From NCBI RefSeq assembly GCF_014284365.1, contig NZ_JACOGG010000017.1:1-64000 (forward strand): a stretch of DNA of 64,000 nt, given 5' to 3'. The notes below the pieces were generated by a model, which worked only from the letters and a program-made list of their open reading frames with translations, had not been told where the DNA came from and ran no database searches. The position numbers and the translations under genes were made by a program. Shown here in pieces: positions 1-7,535 of this stretch (within the stretch, counting starts at the first letter, position 1; the number at the start of each line of letters is the position of its first letter). Source of the DNA: Cognatundibacterium rugosum. Lineage in GTDB: Bacteria; Pseudomonadota; Gammaproteobacteria; Burkholderiales; Burkholderiaceae_D.

Positions 1-75
1 CAGAGCGCAGCCAGCGTTCTCCTGCAGATAGTACTCAACAACCTGTACTTTGAATTGCTTTGTATATTTACTCAT
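1..75 (-). CDS. IS3-family transposase OrfA, N-terminal fragment (cut by window edge)
   Basis: The first 25 codons of a minus-strand frame are visible, starting MSKYTKQFKVQVVEYY and continuing past position 1. This lysine-rich start leading into a helix is typical of the helix-turn-helix OrfA of IS150-like elements, which binds the terminal repeats and is normally joined to OrfB by programmed frameshifting. The ATG at 73-75 is separated by only five bases from a strong hairpin, and the only Shine-Dalgarno-like run (GGGGTG) lies inside that hairpin. The rest of the gene is outside the window. Confidence 0.8.
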   Translation of the reverse strand, partial: MSKYTKQFKVQVVEYYLQENAGCAL

Positions 76-80
76 GAAAA

Positions 81-119
81 CACCCCAAAAGTATGGACGG
101 GTGTCCAACTTTTGGGGTG
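81..119 (-). promoter_or_regulatory. Strong hairpin covering the OrfA translation start region
   Basis: The arms CACCCCAAAAGT and ACTTTTGGGGTG (81-92 and 108-119) pair perfectly. The inner TGGAC/GTCCA segments extend the stem, leaving a four-base loop and one unpaired base. On the minus strand the stem is followed by TTTTC and then the OrfA ATG. It can act both as a weak terminator and as a trap for the ribosome-binding site, a known way for IS elements to silence transcription entering from outside. The role is inferred. Confidence 0.7.
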
Positions 120-194
120 CAGTTCACGTACGCACAGCTCCTTTTTTTATTTCAGGGTCGGTATGCGCTCGCTCAGTGGCGACCCGTGCCTCAC

Positions 195-614
195 TTACAC
201 CAGATTCAGACTCACTTCCACATTACCACGCGTCGCGTTGGAGTATGGGCAGACTTCATGTGCCTGGTGTATCAATGCTTCTGCGGCTTCTGTGTCCATA
301 CCAGGCAAGGAAATATTCAGCGTGACGGCGATACCAAAGCCGCCTTTGCCATTGGGGCCTATGCCAACAAGACCATTGACGGAGACATCCGCTGGTAATG
401 CTTTTTTCTGGCTGGCTGCAACGAATTTCATGGCACCGATAAAGCAGGCGGAATAGCCAGCTGCAAATAATTGTTCAGGATTTGTGCCGGCACCGCCAGC
501 GCCACCCAGCTCTTTTGGCGTCGTCAGTTGCACATTCAGGTGCTGGTCGTCAGAAGTAGCGCGGCCATCACGACCACCGGTTGCAGTTGCATTTGCTGTG
601 TAAAGAATTTGCAT
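195..614 (-). CDS. ohr: Organic hydroperoxide resistance protein Ohr (OsmC family)
   Basis: This 139-residue protein is the usual Ohr length. It has the two active-site cysteines, Cys57 in YSACF and Cys122 in VCPYS, with the conserved Arg17 and Glu47 that assist the peroxidatic thiol. Ohr reduces organic and fatty-acid hydroperoxides in the cytoplasm using lipoylated proteins as reductant. The start was set at 614 because GAGGA lies nine bases upstream; the longer frame to 713 has no site and would run through the putative operator. The OhrR regulator gene lies upstream on the same strand, the standard pairing. The lipoxygenase at 31-33 kb would produce exactly such lipid hydroperoxides, but no regulatory link is visible. 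Confidence 0.95.
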   Translation of the reverse strand: MQILYTANATATGGRDGRATSDDQHLNVQLTTPKELGGAGGAGTNPEQLFAAGYSACFIGAMKFVAASQKKALPADVSVNGLVGIGPNGKGGFGIAVTLNISLPGMDTEAAEALIHQAHEVCPYSNATRGNVEVSLNLV

Positions 615-709
615 GATCAGTTTCCTCAGTAAGGTTAGGGGAGAACTGGAGTGCCGATCTGCTATTGTTCCTTGTGCCGTCGATCGCTCCAATGAATAAA
701 TTATAGCGA

Positions 710-722
710 GCAATTAAATTGC
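710..722. promoter_or_regulatory. Candidate OhrR operator upstream of ohr
   Basis: GCAATTAAATTGC is a perfect inverted repeat (6-bp arms around one A) in the AT-rich 226-bp gap between ohrR and ohr, about 95 bp before the ohr start. A second, looser dyad (gcaata...ttattgc) follows at 725-744. OhrR regulators of the MarR family bind AATT-rich dyads of this style. The assignment is by position and symmetry only. Confidence 0.55.
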
Positions 723-840
723 GCGCAATATAAATATTTATTGCATATTCCTATGATGACGATAGTTTTCTTGCTCAAGATGGTGCTATTTGCCTGCAGC
801 GCCTGCCGCTGGCAAATAAAAATATGCTCACTTGCTCTGG

Positions 841-1302
841 CTATACGTCCTGTTGCGTATGTAATTCATCGCGCAAACTGCTTAACTGCTGTCTGAGCGC
901 CATCAGACTGGCCAGATTTTGCCCACTGGCACACATGATTTTTTCCGGTATGCTGCGTGCAAGCTTACGTAATGCCTTGCCATCCTGCGTCAGTAAGATT
1001 CTGACCTGGCGTTCATCTTCTTTGTCACGCTGGCGCAGTAACAGGCCAGCGGTTTCCAGTCGTTTTAACAATGGCGTCAGCGTGCCCGAATCCAGGAACA
1101 GCGCATGCCCTATGTCTTTGACTAAAATGTGATCCTTTTCCCACAGTACCAGCATGACGAGATACTGCGGATAAGTCAGGCCTATCTCATCAAGCAAAGG
1201 TTTATAAGTTTTGGTCAGTGCGAGCGAGGCTGAGTACAGTGCAAAGCAAAATTGCTTGTCGAGTGCCAGTAAGTCCTGGCTGGTATCCATCATGTCGTTC
1301 AT
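841..1302 (-). CDS. ohrR: MarR-family peroxide-sensing repressor OhrR
   Basis: This 153-residue winged-helix regulator begins MNDMMDTSQDLL. Cys19 in the FCFALYSAS motif is the expected peroxide-sensing cysteine. Cys124 in the C-terminal dimer helix fits the resolving cysteine of the two-Cys OhrR class, in which oxidation forms an intersubunit disulfide and releases the operator. The winged-helix region spans about residues 45-105 with the acidic/arginine wing KEDERQVR. The ATG at 1302 was chosen over the frame starting at 1437 because the longer N-terminus is not family-like; ATGs at 1293 and 1290 are alternatives, and none has a clear Shine-Dalgarno. It precedes ohr on the same strand. Confidence 0.9.
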   Translation of the reverse strand: MNDMMDTSQDLLALDKQFCFALYSASLALTKTYKPLLDEIGLTYPQYLVMLVLWEKDHILVKDIGHALFLDSGTLTPLLKRLETAGLLLRQRDKEDERQVRILLTQDGKALRKLARSIPEKIMCASGQNLASLMALRQQLSSLRDELHTQQDV

Positions 1303-1429
1303 ATCAGTCTGAGTGGTAAGGCTGAAAAATTGGAGGGTGGGTGCTTTCGCAGCCGCGCTTGTCAGGCTGAGGCAGCCTTTACAGCAGATAATAATCAATA
1401 ATCCCGGGGATGTCCTGCCCGTCGTGAAA

Positions 1430-1464
1430 TTGAGCACTGGCGCGGCGCGGTATAATGGCGGGAT
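1430..1464 (+). promoter_or_regulatory. Sigma70-type promoter of pyrF
   Basis: A perfect TATAAT lies at 1451-1456 with a poor TTGAGC at 1430-1435 (15-bp spacing). Transcription would start near 1463, 28 bases before the GTG start. This rules out an ATG at 1455, which falls inside the -10 box. The 20-mer around the -10 is almost the same as the one in front of dnaE. Confidence 0.65.
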
Positions 1465-1490
1465 ACAGATTAATTTTACCGGGGCAGACC

Positions 1491-2318
1491 GTGACTTTTA
1501 TTGCAAATCTTAACGCCGCATGGCAACAAAATAACTCCTTACTGTGCGTAGGCCTGGACCCGGACATCAGTCGCTTTCCTGCGGAATTTGCCGGTAAGCC
1601 GGATGCAATTTTCCAGTTTTCCAAAGCCATTATCGATGCCACCGCAGATCTGGCTTGTTCATTTAAGCCACAGATCGCCTACTTTGCTGCCTTATCGGCA
1701 GAAGATCAGCTACTGGATATTTGCCGCTATATCCGCCAGACTTACCCCCATATTCCGGTGATCCTGGATGCGAAACGCGGAGATATCGGTGCAACTGCAG
1801 AGCAATATGCGCGTGAAGCGTTCGAGCGCTACGGTGCCGATGCTGTGACCGTGAATCCTTACATGGGTTTTGATTCAGTCGCACCTTACATGGAATGGAA
1901 AGATAGAGGGACTATCGTTTTGTGCCGTACTTCCAATGTTGGCGGCTCAGACCTGCAATTCCTTGAAGTGAACGGCAGACCTTTGTACCAACATGTGGCG
2001 CAATTGGTTGCAGATCGCTGGAATCTGAATGGACAGGCGGCGCTGGTGGTTGGCGCGACCTTCCCGAATGAGCTGGCAGAAGTCCGCAAAATCGTCGGCG
2101 ATATGCCTTTACTGGTTCCTGGTATCGGCGCCCAGGGCGGAGATATCGCTGCGACTGTTAAAGCCGGGCAAACCGCGAATGGCGGCGGCATGATGATTAA
2201 CTCATCGCGCGCCATCCTGTACGCCAACCCCGTCGCTGATGAAGGTTTTGCCGCTGCAGCACGCCGGGTAGCTCTGGAAACGCGCGACACGATTAATTTG
2301 CATCGGGTTTCCGTTTAA
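1491..2318 (+). CDS. pyrF: Orotidine 5'-phosphate decarboxylase
   Basis: This enzyme catalyses the last step of UMP synthesis, decarboxylation of OMP, in the cytoplasm. The 275-residue length and sequence fit the longer PyrF group common in Burkholderiales. The catalytic DAKRGDIG segment, with its Asp-x-Lys-x-x-Asp charge network, is intact. Near the C-terminus come the phosphate-binding PGIGAQGGD and a SSRAILYA segment. The start is the GTG at 1491, giving [13 protein letters not shown], supported by the upstream promoter and a GGGG run eight bases before it. The gene stands alone. Confidence 0.95.
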   Translation: MTFIANLNAAWQQNNSLLCVGLDPDISRFPAEFAGKPDAIFQFSKAIIDATADLACSFKPQIAYFAALSAEDQLLDICRYIRQTYPHIPVILDAKRGDIGATAEQYAREAFERYGADAVTVNPYMGFDSVAPYMEWKDRGTIVLCRTSNVGGSDLQFLEVNGRPLYQHVAQLVADRWNLNGQAALVVGATFPNELAEVRKIVGDMPLLVPGIGAQGGDIAATVKAGQTANGGGMMINSSRAILYANPVADEGFAAAARRVALETRDTINLHRVSV

Positions 2319-2343
2319 TTTGCTTAGGGCCTGTTAAGCGGCC

Positions 2344-2619
2344 TTAGTCGGATTGTTTCAAACGCGCAGGTGCCTGGCGGTTTTTTCTGACATTGAATAG
2401 CGTCAGTGCACCTAACAGTTTGAGCAAAACAAACAACACAAACAAGCTTAATGCCAATGGCAACACGCTGATGAAAATCGCCAGCGCCAGGCAGGTGACC
2501 AGCAGATGTGGTAATGGAGTGCGCTCCAGAGAACGCAGGCCGCTGCGTATCAGATAAGCAAACTCTTCCAAGCATTGCTTGAAGAACAGATAGATGTTGT
2601 TGCTATTGTTTGTAGTCAT
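2344..2619 (-). CDS. Small membrane protein of unknown function
   Basis: The 91-residue product has a polar N-terminus (MTTNNSNNIYLFFKQ), an amphipathic stretch rich in Glu and Arg (about 17-35), then a long hydrophobic region (about 37-72) able to form two membrane helices, and a basic tail. GGAGA lies eight bases before the ATG, so translation is well supported. It ends close to the convergent pyrF, and a strong palindrome lies about 50 bp upstream of its start. I recognise no family. An inner-membrane location is inferred. Confidence 0.7.
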   Translation of the reverse strand: MTTNNSNNIYLFFKQCLEEFAYLIRSGLRSLERTPLPHLLVTCLALAIFISVLPLALSLFVLFVLLKLLGALTLFNVRKNRQAPARLKQSD

Positions 2620-2659
2620 GATTTTCTCCCCGGAAACCGTTAAGATACATAAAACATGC

Positions 2660-2699
2660 AGAACGCTTTGTTGAACAAACTTAGTTTGGTTCGCGTTCT
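2660..2699. promoter_or_regulatory. Nested palindromes in the 2620-2825 divergent gap
   Basis: TTTGTTGAACAAA (2667-2679) is a perfect dyad around a central G, enclosed by AGAACGC/GCGTTCT arms (2660-2666, 2693-2699). It lies between the divergently transcribed small membrane protein and the HDOD gene. It could be an operator or the start of a transcript hairpin; nothing identifies the protein that would bind. Confidence 0.4.
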
Positions 2700-2825
2700 T
2701 TAGTTGTTAGCTTATGGTCATTCGTGAGCTGGCACCAGCGGTTTGCGATCAATGGTTGAAAATGCCAACTAAAGCGTCATCTGCTGCGACGGATGCCTCT
2801 CATTGCCGGGTAAGGAAAGCGCATC

Positions 2826-3677
2826 ATGGATAAAAACGCAGAATTCACTTTTCTGGAAGATTTTACGGCTGAATTGTCGGCAAAAAAGCTGGTTTTCCCG
2901 ACTTCGCTCGGCGCCACCATGAAAATACGCAAGGCACTCAGCCAGCCAGACATTTCCAATGATCAGGTCGCCAGGATTATTGGTGCTGAACCGGTGTTGT
3001 CGGCTAAGGTTTTACATCTGAGTAATACCGCCAGTTTCAATCCTTCCGGCCGTCAGGTCACGGATTTGCGCTCAGCTACTTTATTACTGGGGTTTGCAGC
3101 CGTAAGAAATATCGCGATTTCTATTGGCATGAAACAGCTTGCCGAAAACAAATACAAAGGCGGCTTTTCGGTACAGATGGATGGCTTGTGGCGGCGCAGC
3201 CTGCGGGTAGCCGCGCTGGCGATGGTCGTCGCCAGAAACAAGACCTGTATGAGCCCGGATAAGGCCATGCTCGCTGGCTTGCTGCATGATATCGGCAAAT
3301 TCTACATCCTTAACCGGGCCCACCATTATCAGCATATTTTTACTTCAGAAGCGCTGCTATGGAATTTAATCGATGACTGGAATGCCAGCATCGGTGCTGC
3401 CATACTCGAAGACTGGGAAGTGCCCGACGAAATCCGTGATGCGGTCGTGAATTTCAAACATTATCAGGCCGTCCCTCAACATAAAATCAGTCTGACCGAT
3501 GTACTCACAACGGCCGATTTTCTGGATGCGGTATTTGTGCATAATCAGCCGGAACAGTTGGACTGGAGCCAGGTTCCGGCCAGCTTACAGCGGCTCCACA
3601 TTGATGCTGAGAATCTGCCTGCGCTCATGCTGGAAACGAAAACGGAGCTCAGCATCGTGCTGCATGCAATTCAATAA
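2826..3677 (+). CDS. HDOD-domain signalling protein
   Basis: The 283-residue protein is one HDOD domain (about residues 20-215). It contains the family block ISNDQVARIIGAEPVLSAKV, the LRSATLLLGF segment and a central LLHDIGKFY. HDOD proteins are usually non-catalytic relatives of HD phosphohydrolases acting in signalling and motility, yet here His154-Asp155 keeps the HD pair. AAGGAAAG precedes the ATG. No fused GGDEF or EAL domain is present and its direct partner is unknown; several other signalling genes lie within 13 kb. Confidence 0.85.
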   Translation: MDKNAEFTFLEDFTAELSAKKLVFPTSLGATMKIRKALSQPDISNDQVARIIGAEPVLSAKVLHLSNTASFNPSGRQVTDLRSATLLLGFAAVRNIAISIGMKQLAENKYKGGFSVQMDGLWRRSLRVAALAMVVARNKTCMSPDKAMLAGLLHDIGKFYILNRAHHYQHIFTSEALLWNLIDDWNASIGAAILEDWEVPDEIRDAVVNFKHYQAVPQHKISLTDVLTTADFLDAVFVHNQPEQLDWSQVPASLQRLHIDAENLPALMLETKTELSIVLHAIQ

Positions 3678-3716
3678 AGCTGCTTCACCTAACACTGCCT
3701 GCCAGGTCAGTTTGGC

Positions 3717-4484
3717 TTAGAGCAGACTGGGCTTAATGCGCTCTAATCCTGACCGGCTGACCGGGATTTTGTGGCCATTCCGCAGCACCGCCAGCTGACT
3801 GTCTTTGCTGATTTTTTCCAGACTGAGCAGTGCAGGCAGGTGCAGCAGATAAGAGCGGTGTATCCGTATGAACTGAGCCGGGTCTAACTGCGCTTCCAGA
3901 TCGGACAGGCTTTGCGTTTTCATCCAGGATTTTTGGCCAGCGTGGACCAGAATGTAATCGTCCTGCGCTTCAATAAAATCAATGTCTGCCATAGGCACTA
4001 CATGGGTTTGTCCACGGTCGCGTATCAACAGGCGTTGCGTCTGTGCGGTCTGCGCTGCCAGTATGCCCGGTAAACCTGTTCTTGCCTCGTGCATGCCTTT
4101 TTCTGCTGTGTCGCTGGGTATGCGAACCAGTTTTCTGGCTTTGCTCAGCGCCTCATTGAAGCGTTGTTGCGAGTACGGTTTAAGCAGGTAATCCACCGCA
4201 TGCAAGTCAAATGCGCGCAATGCGTAGTGGTCGTAAGCCGTCGTGAAAATGACGCCATGCTGGCGGCCCGTGGTTTCCAGCACTTCGAGTCCGGTCAGTT
4301 CCGGCATCTGTATATCAAGAAACACCAAATCCGGCTGCAGCTTGGCTATGGCGTCCACCGCTTCGGTTCCGGTTTCACATTCTGCGACGATATGAAGACC
4401 GCTGTGCGGTTTCAGGTATTCAGTAATCAGGCGACGAGCCAGATCTTCATCATCGGCAATCACGACACGTAAGGGTTCATTCAT
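3717..4484 (-). CDS. LytTR-family response regulator (LytR/AlgR type)
   Basis: The 255-residue protein has an N-terminal receiver (about 1-125) with acidic pocket Asp11-Asp12, phosphorylation site Asp57 in LVFLDIQMP and a conserved Lys in LLKPYS. A C-terminal LytTR DNA-binding domain (about 155-255) carries the typical HRSYLLHL and PVSRSGLERIK segments. LytTR regulators usually bind pairs of short direct repeats. Its start overlaps the end of the kinase gene by 8 bp, showing translational coupling and naming its cognate sensor. It is the last gene of the operon that begins at 6762. Confidence 0.92.
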   Translation of the reverse strand: MNEPLRVVIADDEDLARRLITEYLKPHSGLHIVAECETGTEAVDAIAKLQPDLVFLDIQMPELTGLEVLETTGRQHGVIFTTAYDHYALRAFDLHAVDYLLKPYSQQRFNEALSKARKLVRIPSDTAEKGMHEARTGLPGILAAQTAQTQRLLIRDRGQTHVVPMADIDFIEAQDDYILVHAGQKSWMKTQSLSDLEAQLDPAQFIRIHRSYLLHLPALLSLEKISKDSQLAVLRNGHKIPVSRSGLERIKPSLL

Positions 4485-5541
4485 GCGCTAACTCCAGCGG
4501 TAAAGCAATTTCGATTAAAAATTCTGTTTCAGTGCGGTTCCAGCTGACTCTGGCCTGATCCGCATACAGTGCGTGAAAGCGCTGCTTCAGATTCTGTAAA
4601 CCTAAACCATTTCCTTTACCGGGCAGGTCTTGCAGAGCCACTGGATTGATAACCTGCAGATGCAGCCAGCCAGACTGGGCCTGTATCCTGACCTGAATTT
4701 CTCCACCCTGACGTAAATTCCGTATGCCGTGCTTGATGGCATTCTCCAGCAAAGGTTGCAGGATCATGGGAGGGATCAGTGCGACTTGTGCCAGTTCATC
4801 AACCTGTATATTGCTTTGCAGTTTATGACCAAAGCGAATTTTTTCTACGGCCAGAAATTGTTCGCATAACTCAGTCTCTTGCTGCACCGTGATTTTCTCT
4901 TTTTCAGACAGACTTAGCGTTAGCCGGAAAAAGTCAGCCAGGGCTATTGTCATCTCGCGCGCTGCTGCCGGATCGATAGCGGTCAGGGCGCTGATGGAAT
5001 TCAGGCTATTGAACAGGAAATGTGGATCTATCTGTGAACGTAATACTTGTAGTTCTGCATCGCGTGCCAGCAGCCTCGCGTCGGCCTCACGGCGTTCCGC
5101 CGCATGCATATGGTCGAGGGCGATGAACACATCGTAGGCAAACAAATTCAGCAAATACAGTGCGAATGCGATACCAAAAATAATCAGGGTAACGTGCTCA
5201 TCCAGACTGACCGCGAATGCGTCTTCATACAGGCTATGCAGGATTTGTAACCACAGACTGCTGATCAGCACACACGCAAGCGCCGACAGAAAAGCGGCAC
5301 TGACAAAGATCAGGAAGGCCAGATAGACAGCGCGTTTGTGGTGTGGAAAGATGCGGCAAATATAGTAGGCCGAGGTAGACAGAAAACTATACACCACGGT
5401 CACCGGCATCAGGAACAGCAAGGCTTGAGACCAGTTAGCATATGCCATTGTCACCATCAGTTTCGCAAGCAATAGCGTGAGTAACAGCCAAAGGATGGCG
5501 TACCACAGAAAACGTCTGGTGTCGGACAAGAGTGGATGCAT
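4477..5541 (-). CDS. Sensor histidine kinase, LytS/AlgZ type
   Basis: From ATG 5541 the product is 354 residues (MHPLLSDTRRFLWY). It has four predicted membrane helices in the first 140 residues, a short coiled linker (HMHAAERREADARLL) and a His_kinase domain with the phosphoacceptor His174 in DPHFLFNSLN. The ATPase N-box reads LLENAIKHG and a GLGLQNL G-box follows. The frame extends to a GTG at 5637, but that start lies beside a 10-bp hairpin and adds a non-membrane leader, so the ATG is preferred with moderate certainty. It phosphorylates the LytTR regulator encoded next. With two LiaF-like proteins upstream it likely senses the envelope. Confidence 0.9.
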   Translation of the reverse strand: MHPLLSDTRRFLWYAILWLLLTLLLAKLMVTMAYANWSQALLFLMPVTVVYSFLSTSAYYICRIFPHHKRAVYLAFLIFVSAAFLSALACVLISSLWLQILHSLYEDAFAVSLDEHVTLIIFGIAFALYLLNLFAYDVFIALDHMHAAERREADARLLARDAELQVLRSQIDPHFLFNSLNSISALTAIDPAAAREMTIALADFFRLTLSLSEKEKITVQQETELCEQFLAVEKIRFGHKLQSNIQVDELAQVALIPPMILQPLLENAIKHGIRNLRQGGEIQVRIQAQSGWLHLQVINPVALQDLPGKGNGLGLQNLKQRFHALYADQARVSWNRTETEFLIEIALPLELAHE

Positions 5542-5604
5542 GGTGCGCAAAATAATAAGTGAATGAGATGCAAAGCGGAACCGTGGCAACGGAATGGCAG
5601 AAAA

Positions 5605-5636
5605 TGCCATCATCTGCCGTGTGGAGGATGATGGCA
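5605..5636 (-). promoter_or_regulatory. Intercistronic hairpin between the LiaF-like and kinase genes
   Basis: TGCCATCATC (5605-5614) and GATGATGGCA (5627-5636) form a perfect 10-bp stem with a 12-base loop. On the transcribed minus strand it is followed by TTTT, so it could weaken readthrough and make the kinase and regulator less abundant than the membrane proteins upstream. It could instead stabilise the upstream mRNA after cleavage. Confidence 0.6.
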
Positions 5637-5652
5637 CTGCCTGGCGCTTACC

Positions 5653-6345
5653 TCAGTTAGTGATTTCTACTCCACCCATGATGGCATATCCCTGGATGTA
5701 GAGTTTCTTACTTTTATCCATAGGCGGTACGGTTTTATCTTCGATGCCACCCAACAGTGGCACCCCTTGAGAGATGACAGTCCAGTCATTTGGTACACGT
5801 ACGGTAATTCCACCCCACATCGCAAACACATTCAGTACTGCCTCAGTTTGTATCGAGGCCCCGCGCATGTCCAGTTCTATCCCGCCCATCACCGCAGTCA
5901 GTTCACCGCCTTTGAAGTCTGGTGATGCATTATTGATTTTGGCGCCGCTCATCATCGCAGACACATTGCAGACGCTATGTGGTAACTCACCGGAGTTGAG
6001 CTGGTTCAGATTGTTTTCCGTGATTAAGCGGTCTTTAAAGATCACAGCCAGACCACCGGCGATCAGGAAAATCGGCCACCAGTGACGCATACGGAAGTCA
6101 ATAATCCCCATGTGCTGTAAAGTCATTGCTGCTCCTACGGCGATAAACATACCGCCGATTAAGTGTCCGGAAACGGTATCACTGCGTGAAATTTTCAAGG
6201 CACCGACTGCAATGAAGACCATAGGCCAGAAGTGGAAAATATTGAATGTGTTGAAAATGTTCAGATTATCGAGCAAGGCTAAGGCGCCGAAGATCATCAG
6301 TATGGCACCGAATACCAGGCGGTTCTGTGGGTTACGTTGGCGCAT
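5653..6345 (-). CDS. LiaF-like membrane protein with C-terminal beta domain
   Basis: The 230-residue protein has a basic N-terminus (MRQRNPQN), four short hydrophobic segments within about residues 12-110 (LiaI/LiaF-like transmembrane domain) and a C-terminal domain (about 125-230) of glycine-rich beta segments such as GGELTAVMGGIELDMRGA. The C-terminal part matches the style of the LiaF 'cell wall-active antibiotics response' domain. In Firmicutes, LiaF holds the LiaSR system off until envelope stress. Here it precedes a LytS-type kinase and LytTR regulator in one operon, suggesting an analogous inhibitor or sensor role. The function is inferred from domain and context. Confidence 0.82.
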   Translation of the reverse strand: MRQRNPQNRLVFGAILMIFGALALLDNLNIFNTFNIFHFWPMVFIAVGALKISRSDTVSGHLIGGMFIAVGAAMTLQHMGIIDFRMRHWWPIFLIAGGLAVIFKDRLITENNLNQLNSGELPHSVCNVSAMMSGAKINNASPDFKGGELTAVMGGIELDMRGASIQTEAVLNVFAMWGGITVRVPNDWTVISQGVPLLGGIEDKTVPPMDKSKKLYIQGYAIMGGVEITN

Positions 6346-6405
6346 GATGCGACTCCTGTCGAAGATAAAAATCAGTCAGAAATAAAGAATGAGTTAAGCC
6401 TGCGA

Positions 6406-6762
6406 TTACTGGCGGGGGGCTGACATCGCAATCACCAGATGACGCAGTCCTGCACCCATAATCAGCACTGGCCAACTGGTGCGGAAAGTCCAGCCCCACA
6501 ACTGTTCAGCGGAAGCGAACAGCCAGAACGCTAAAACGATTTGAAATACGCCATTGGCACGATCCTCGGGATTTTCGCGGGAAAACAGATTGATGATGCC
6601 AGCTAAGGCAATCATCGCTGGTGCGATATACCACCATTCGAGCGCGTTGATCATATCCATGCGGTCAAGCAAAAACAGGCTGCCAATGATGATCATGGCC
6701 AGACCGATCATCAGGCTATTCGATTTGTTACCAGGCTTAGTATTGACTTGTTGCGTATCCAT
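6406..6762 (-). CDS. Small LiaI-like (DUF5668-type) membrane protein
   Basis: The 118-residue protein starts MDTQQVNTKPGNKSN. It carries four short hydrophobic segments, including IGLAMIIIGSLFLLDRM and YIAPAMIALAGIINLF. The start at 6762 is fixed by AGGAGAT seven bases upstream; the long frame back to 6969 is not protein-like. It shares the G-x-LFLLD pattern with the N-terminal part of the next gene, so the two are probably related domains. It is the first gene of the four-gene envelope-sensing operon. Confidence 0.8.
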   Translation of the reverse strand: MDTQQVNTKPGNKSNSLMIGLAMIIIGSLFLLDRMDMINALEWWYIAPAMIALAGIINLFSRENPEDRANGVFQIVLAFWLFASAEQLWGWTFRTSWPVLIMGAGLRHLVIAMSAPRQ

Positions 6763-7021
6763 GTTGATCTCCTTCATATCAGATGTGCTTGTTGGTCTTG
6801 CTGACAGGTTCAGAATAGAGCAGGCGGCTGTGCTTGTCTTGTGCTGATCGGCGAATGACGGCAACAGGTCGGTGAATGACGCCGGGCGGCAGAAAGGGGA
6901 TCGATTTTTGCTGTGAAAGCAGAGATGTGGACGAGATCGGGCAAGGGCAGGCTGACCCGTAGACAGCACGAATCAGCGGTTATTTTGCGTTATGAGTACA
7001 GCAAAAGTAGGAATTGGAAAC

Positions 7022-7393
7022 TTAGCTGAGCAGTAAGACAAATTCATCGGCCTGACGCACCGTACGTTTGGTTTCCACGCCAAATGCGTTATGCGTTTCC
7101 TGCACGATGAAATCGTTGGAGCCGCGGGTGCAATATAACAAGCCACGGAAATTAGTACCCAGATAGGTGAACGGTGCCAGTTTTGTTTTGACTGGTGTAT
7201 CGTCACCGATCAAAGCCCTAAGTTTGCGTTCCACATCGTAAAGACTTTTTTCTTGTATTGTCACCATGCCGCCTTTGGGATTTGGAAAGCTGGTATCAAA
7301 ACTCGGGTTCTGCCCCATGGGGTTTTTGAAGGTAATTTTGACGCCGAGTTTAAGAAATTTAGAAACTGCTGTGAAGTCGTTTTTATCGTACAT
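7022..7393 (-). CDS. Conserved-looking hypothetical protein
   Basis: The 123-residue product (from ATG 7393, MYDKNDFTAVSKFLKLG) has no signal peptide or membrane segment. It mixes charged and aromatic residues, with segments such as NPKGGMVTIQEKSLYDVER and GLLYCTRGSNDF. AGGGAT lies about eight bases upstream. I do not recognise the family. It is separated by about 260 bp from the membrane-sensor operon and by about 140 bp from the next gene, so it is probably its own transcript. Confidence 0.6.
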   Translation of the reverse strand: MYDKNDFTAVSKFLKLGVKITFKNPMGQNPSFDTSFPNPKGGMVTIQEKSLYDVERKLRALIGDDTPVKTKLAPFTYLGTNFRGLLYCTRGSNDFIVQETHNAFGVETKRTVRQADEFVLLLS

Positions 7394-7535
7394 AGTCTGA
7401 TCCCTTTGCCTGTTTCTGTGCACCTTAGACGGAGATGGTCAGGCGCTGAAACAATGATGCGGCAAGCTTGCCAGAAATACGCCCGGCTGACAATCCGCCT
7501 GCGCAAAGCACCACAGTTTGCTGCAGGTTACTTGT

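Larger units (their letters stand above)
1..126 (-). mobile_element. End of an IS3-family (IS150-type) insertion sequence
   Basis: The terminal inverted repeat occupies 101-126 and, read on the minus strand, starts TGAACTGCACCCCAAAAGTT, the form I associate with IS150-type members of the IS3 family. Inside it lies the start of an OrfA-like reading frame that runs off the window edge. Only this one end is visible, so the target duplication and the element's completeness cannot be judged. It sits about 70 bp downstream of ohr, in the same transcriptional direction. Confidence 0.85.

Noticed and set aside
155-185. gggtcg/cgaccc hairpin near the ohr stop as a terminator
   Set aside because: Only six pairs with a long loop, and the A/T run lies on the wrong side for ohr transcription.
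55-456. Plus-strand frames crossing the IS end and ohr
   Set aside because: They run antisense through ohr and the IS repeat; no ribosome site and no family-like sequence.
6763-6969. N-terminal extension of the small LiaI-like protein
   Set aside because: A strong AGGAGAT selects the ATG at 6762, and the upstream translation is not membrane- or family-like.
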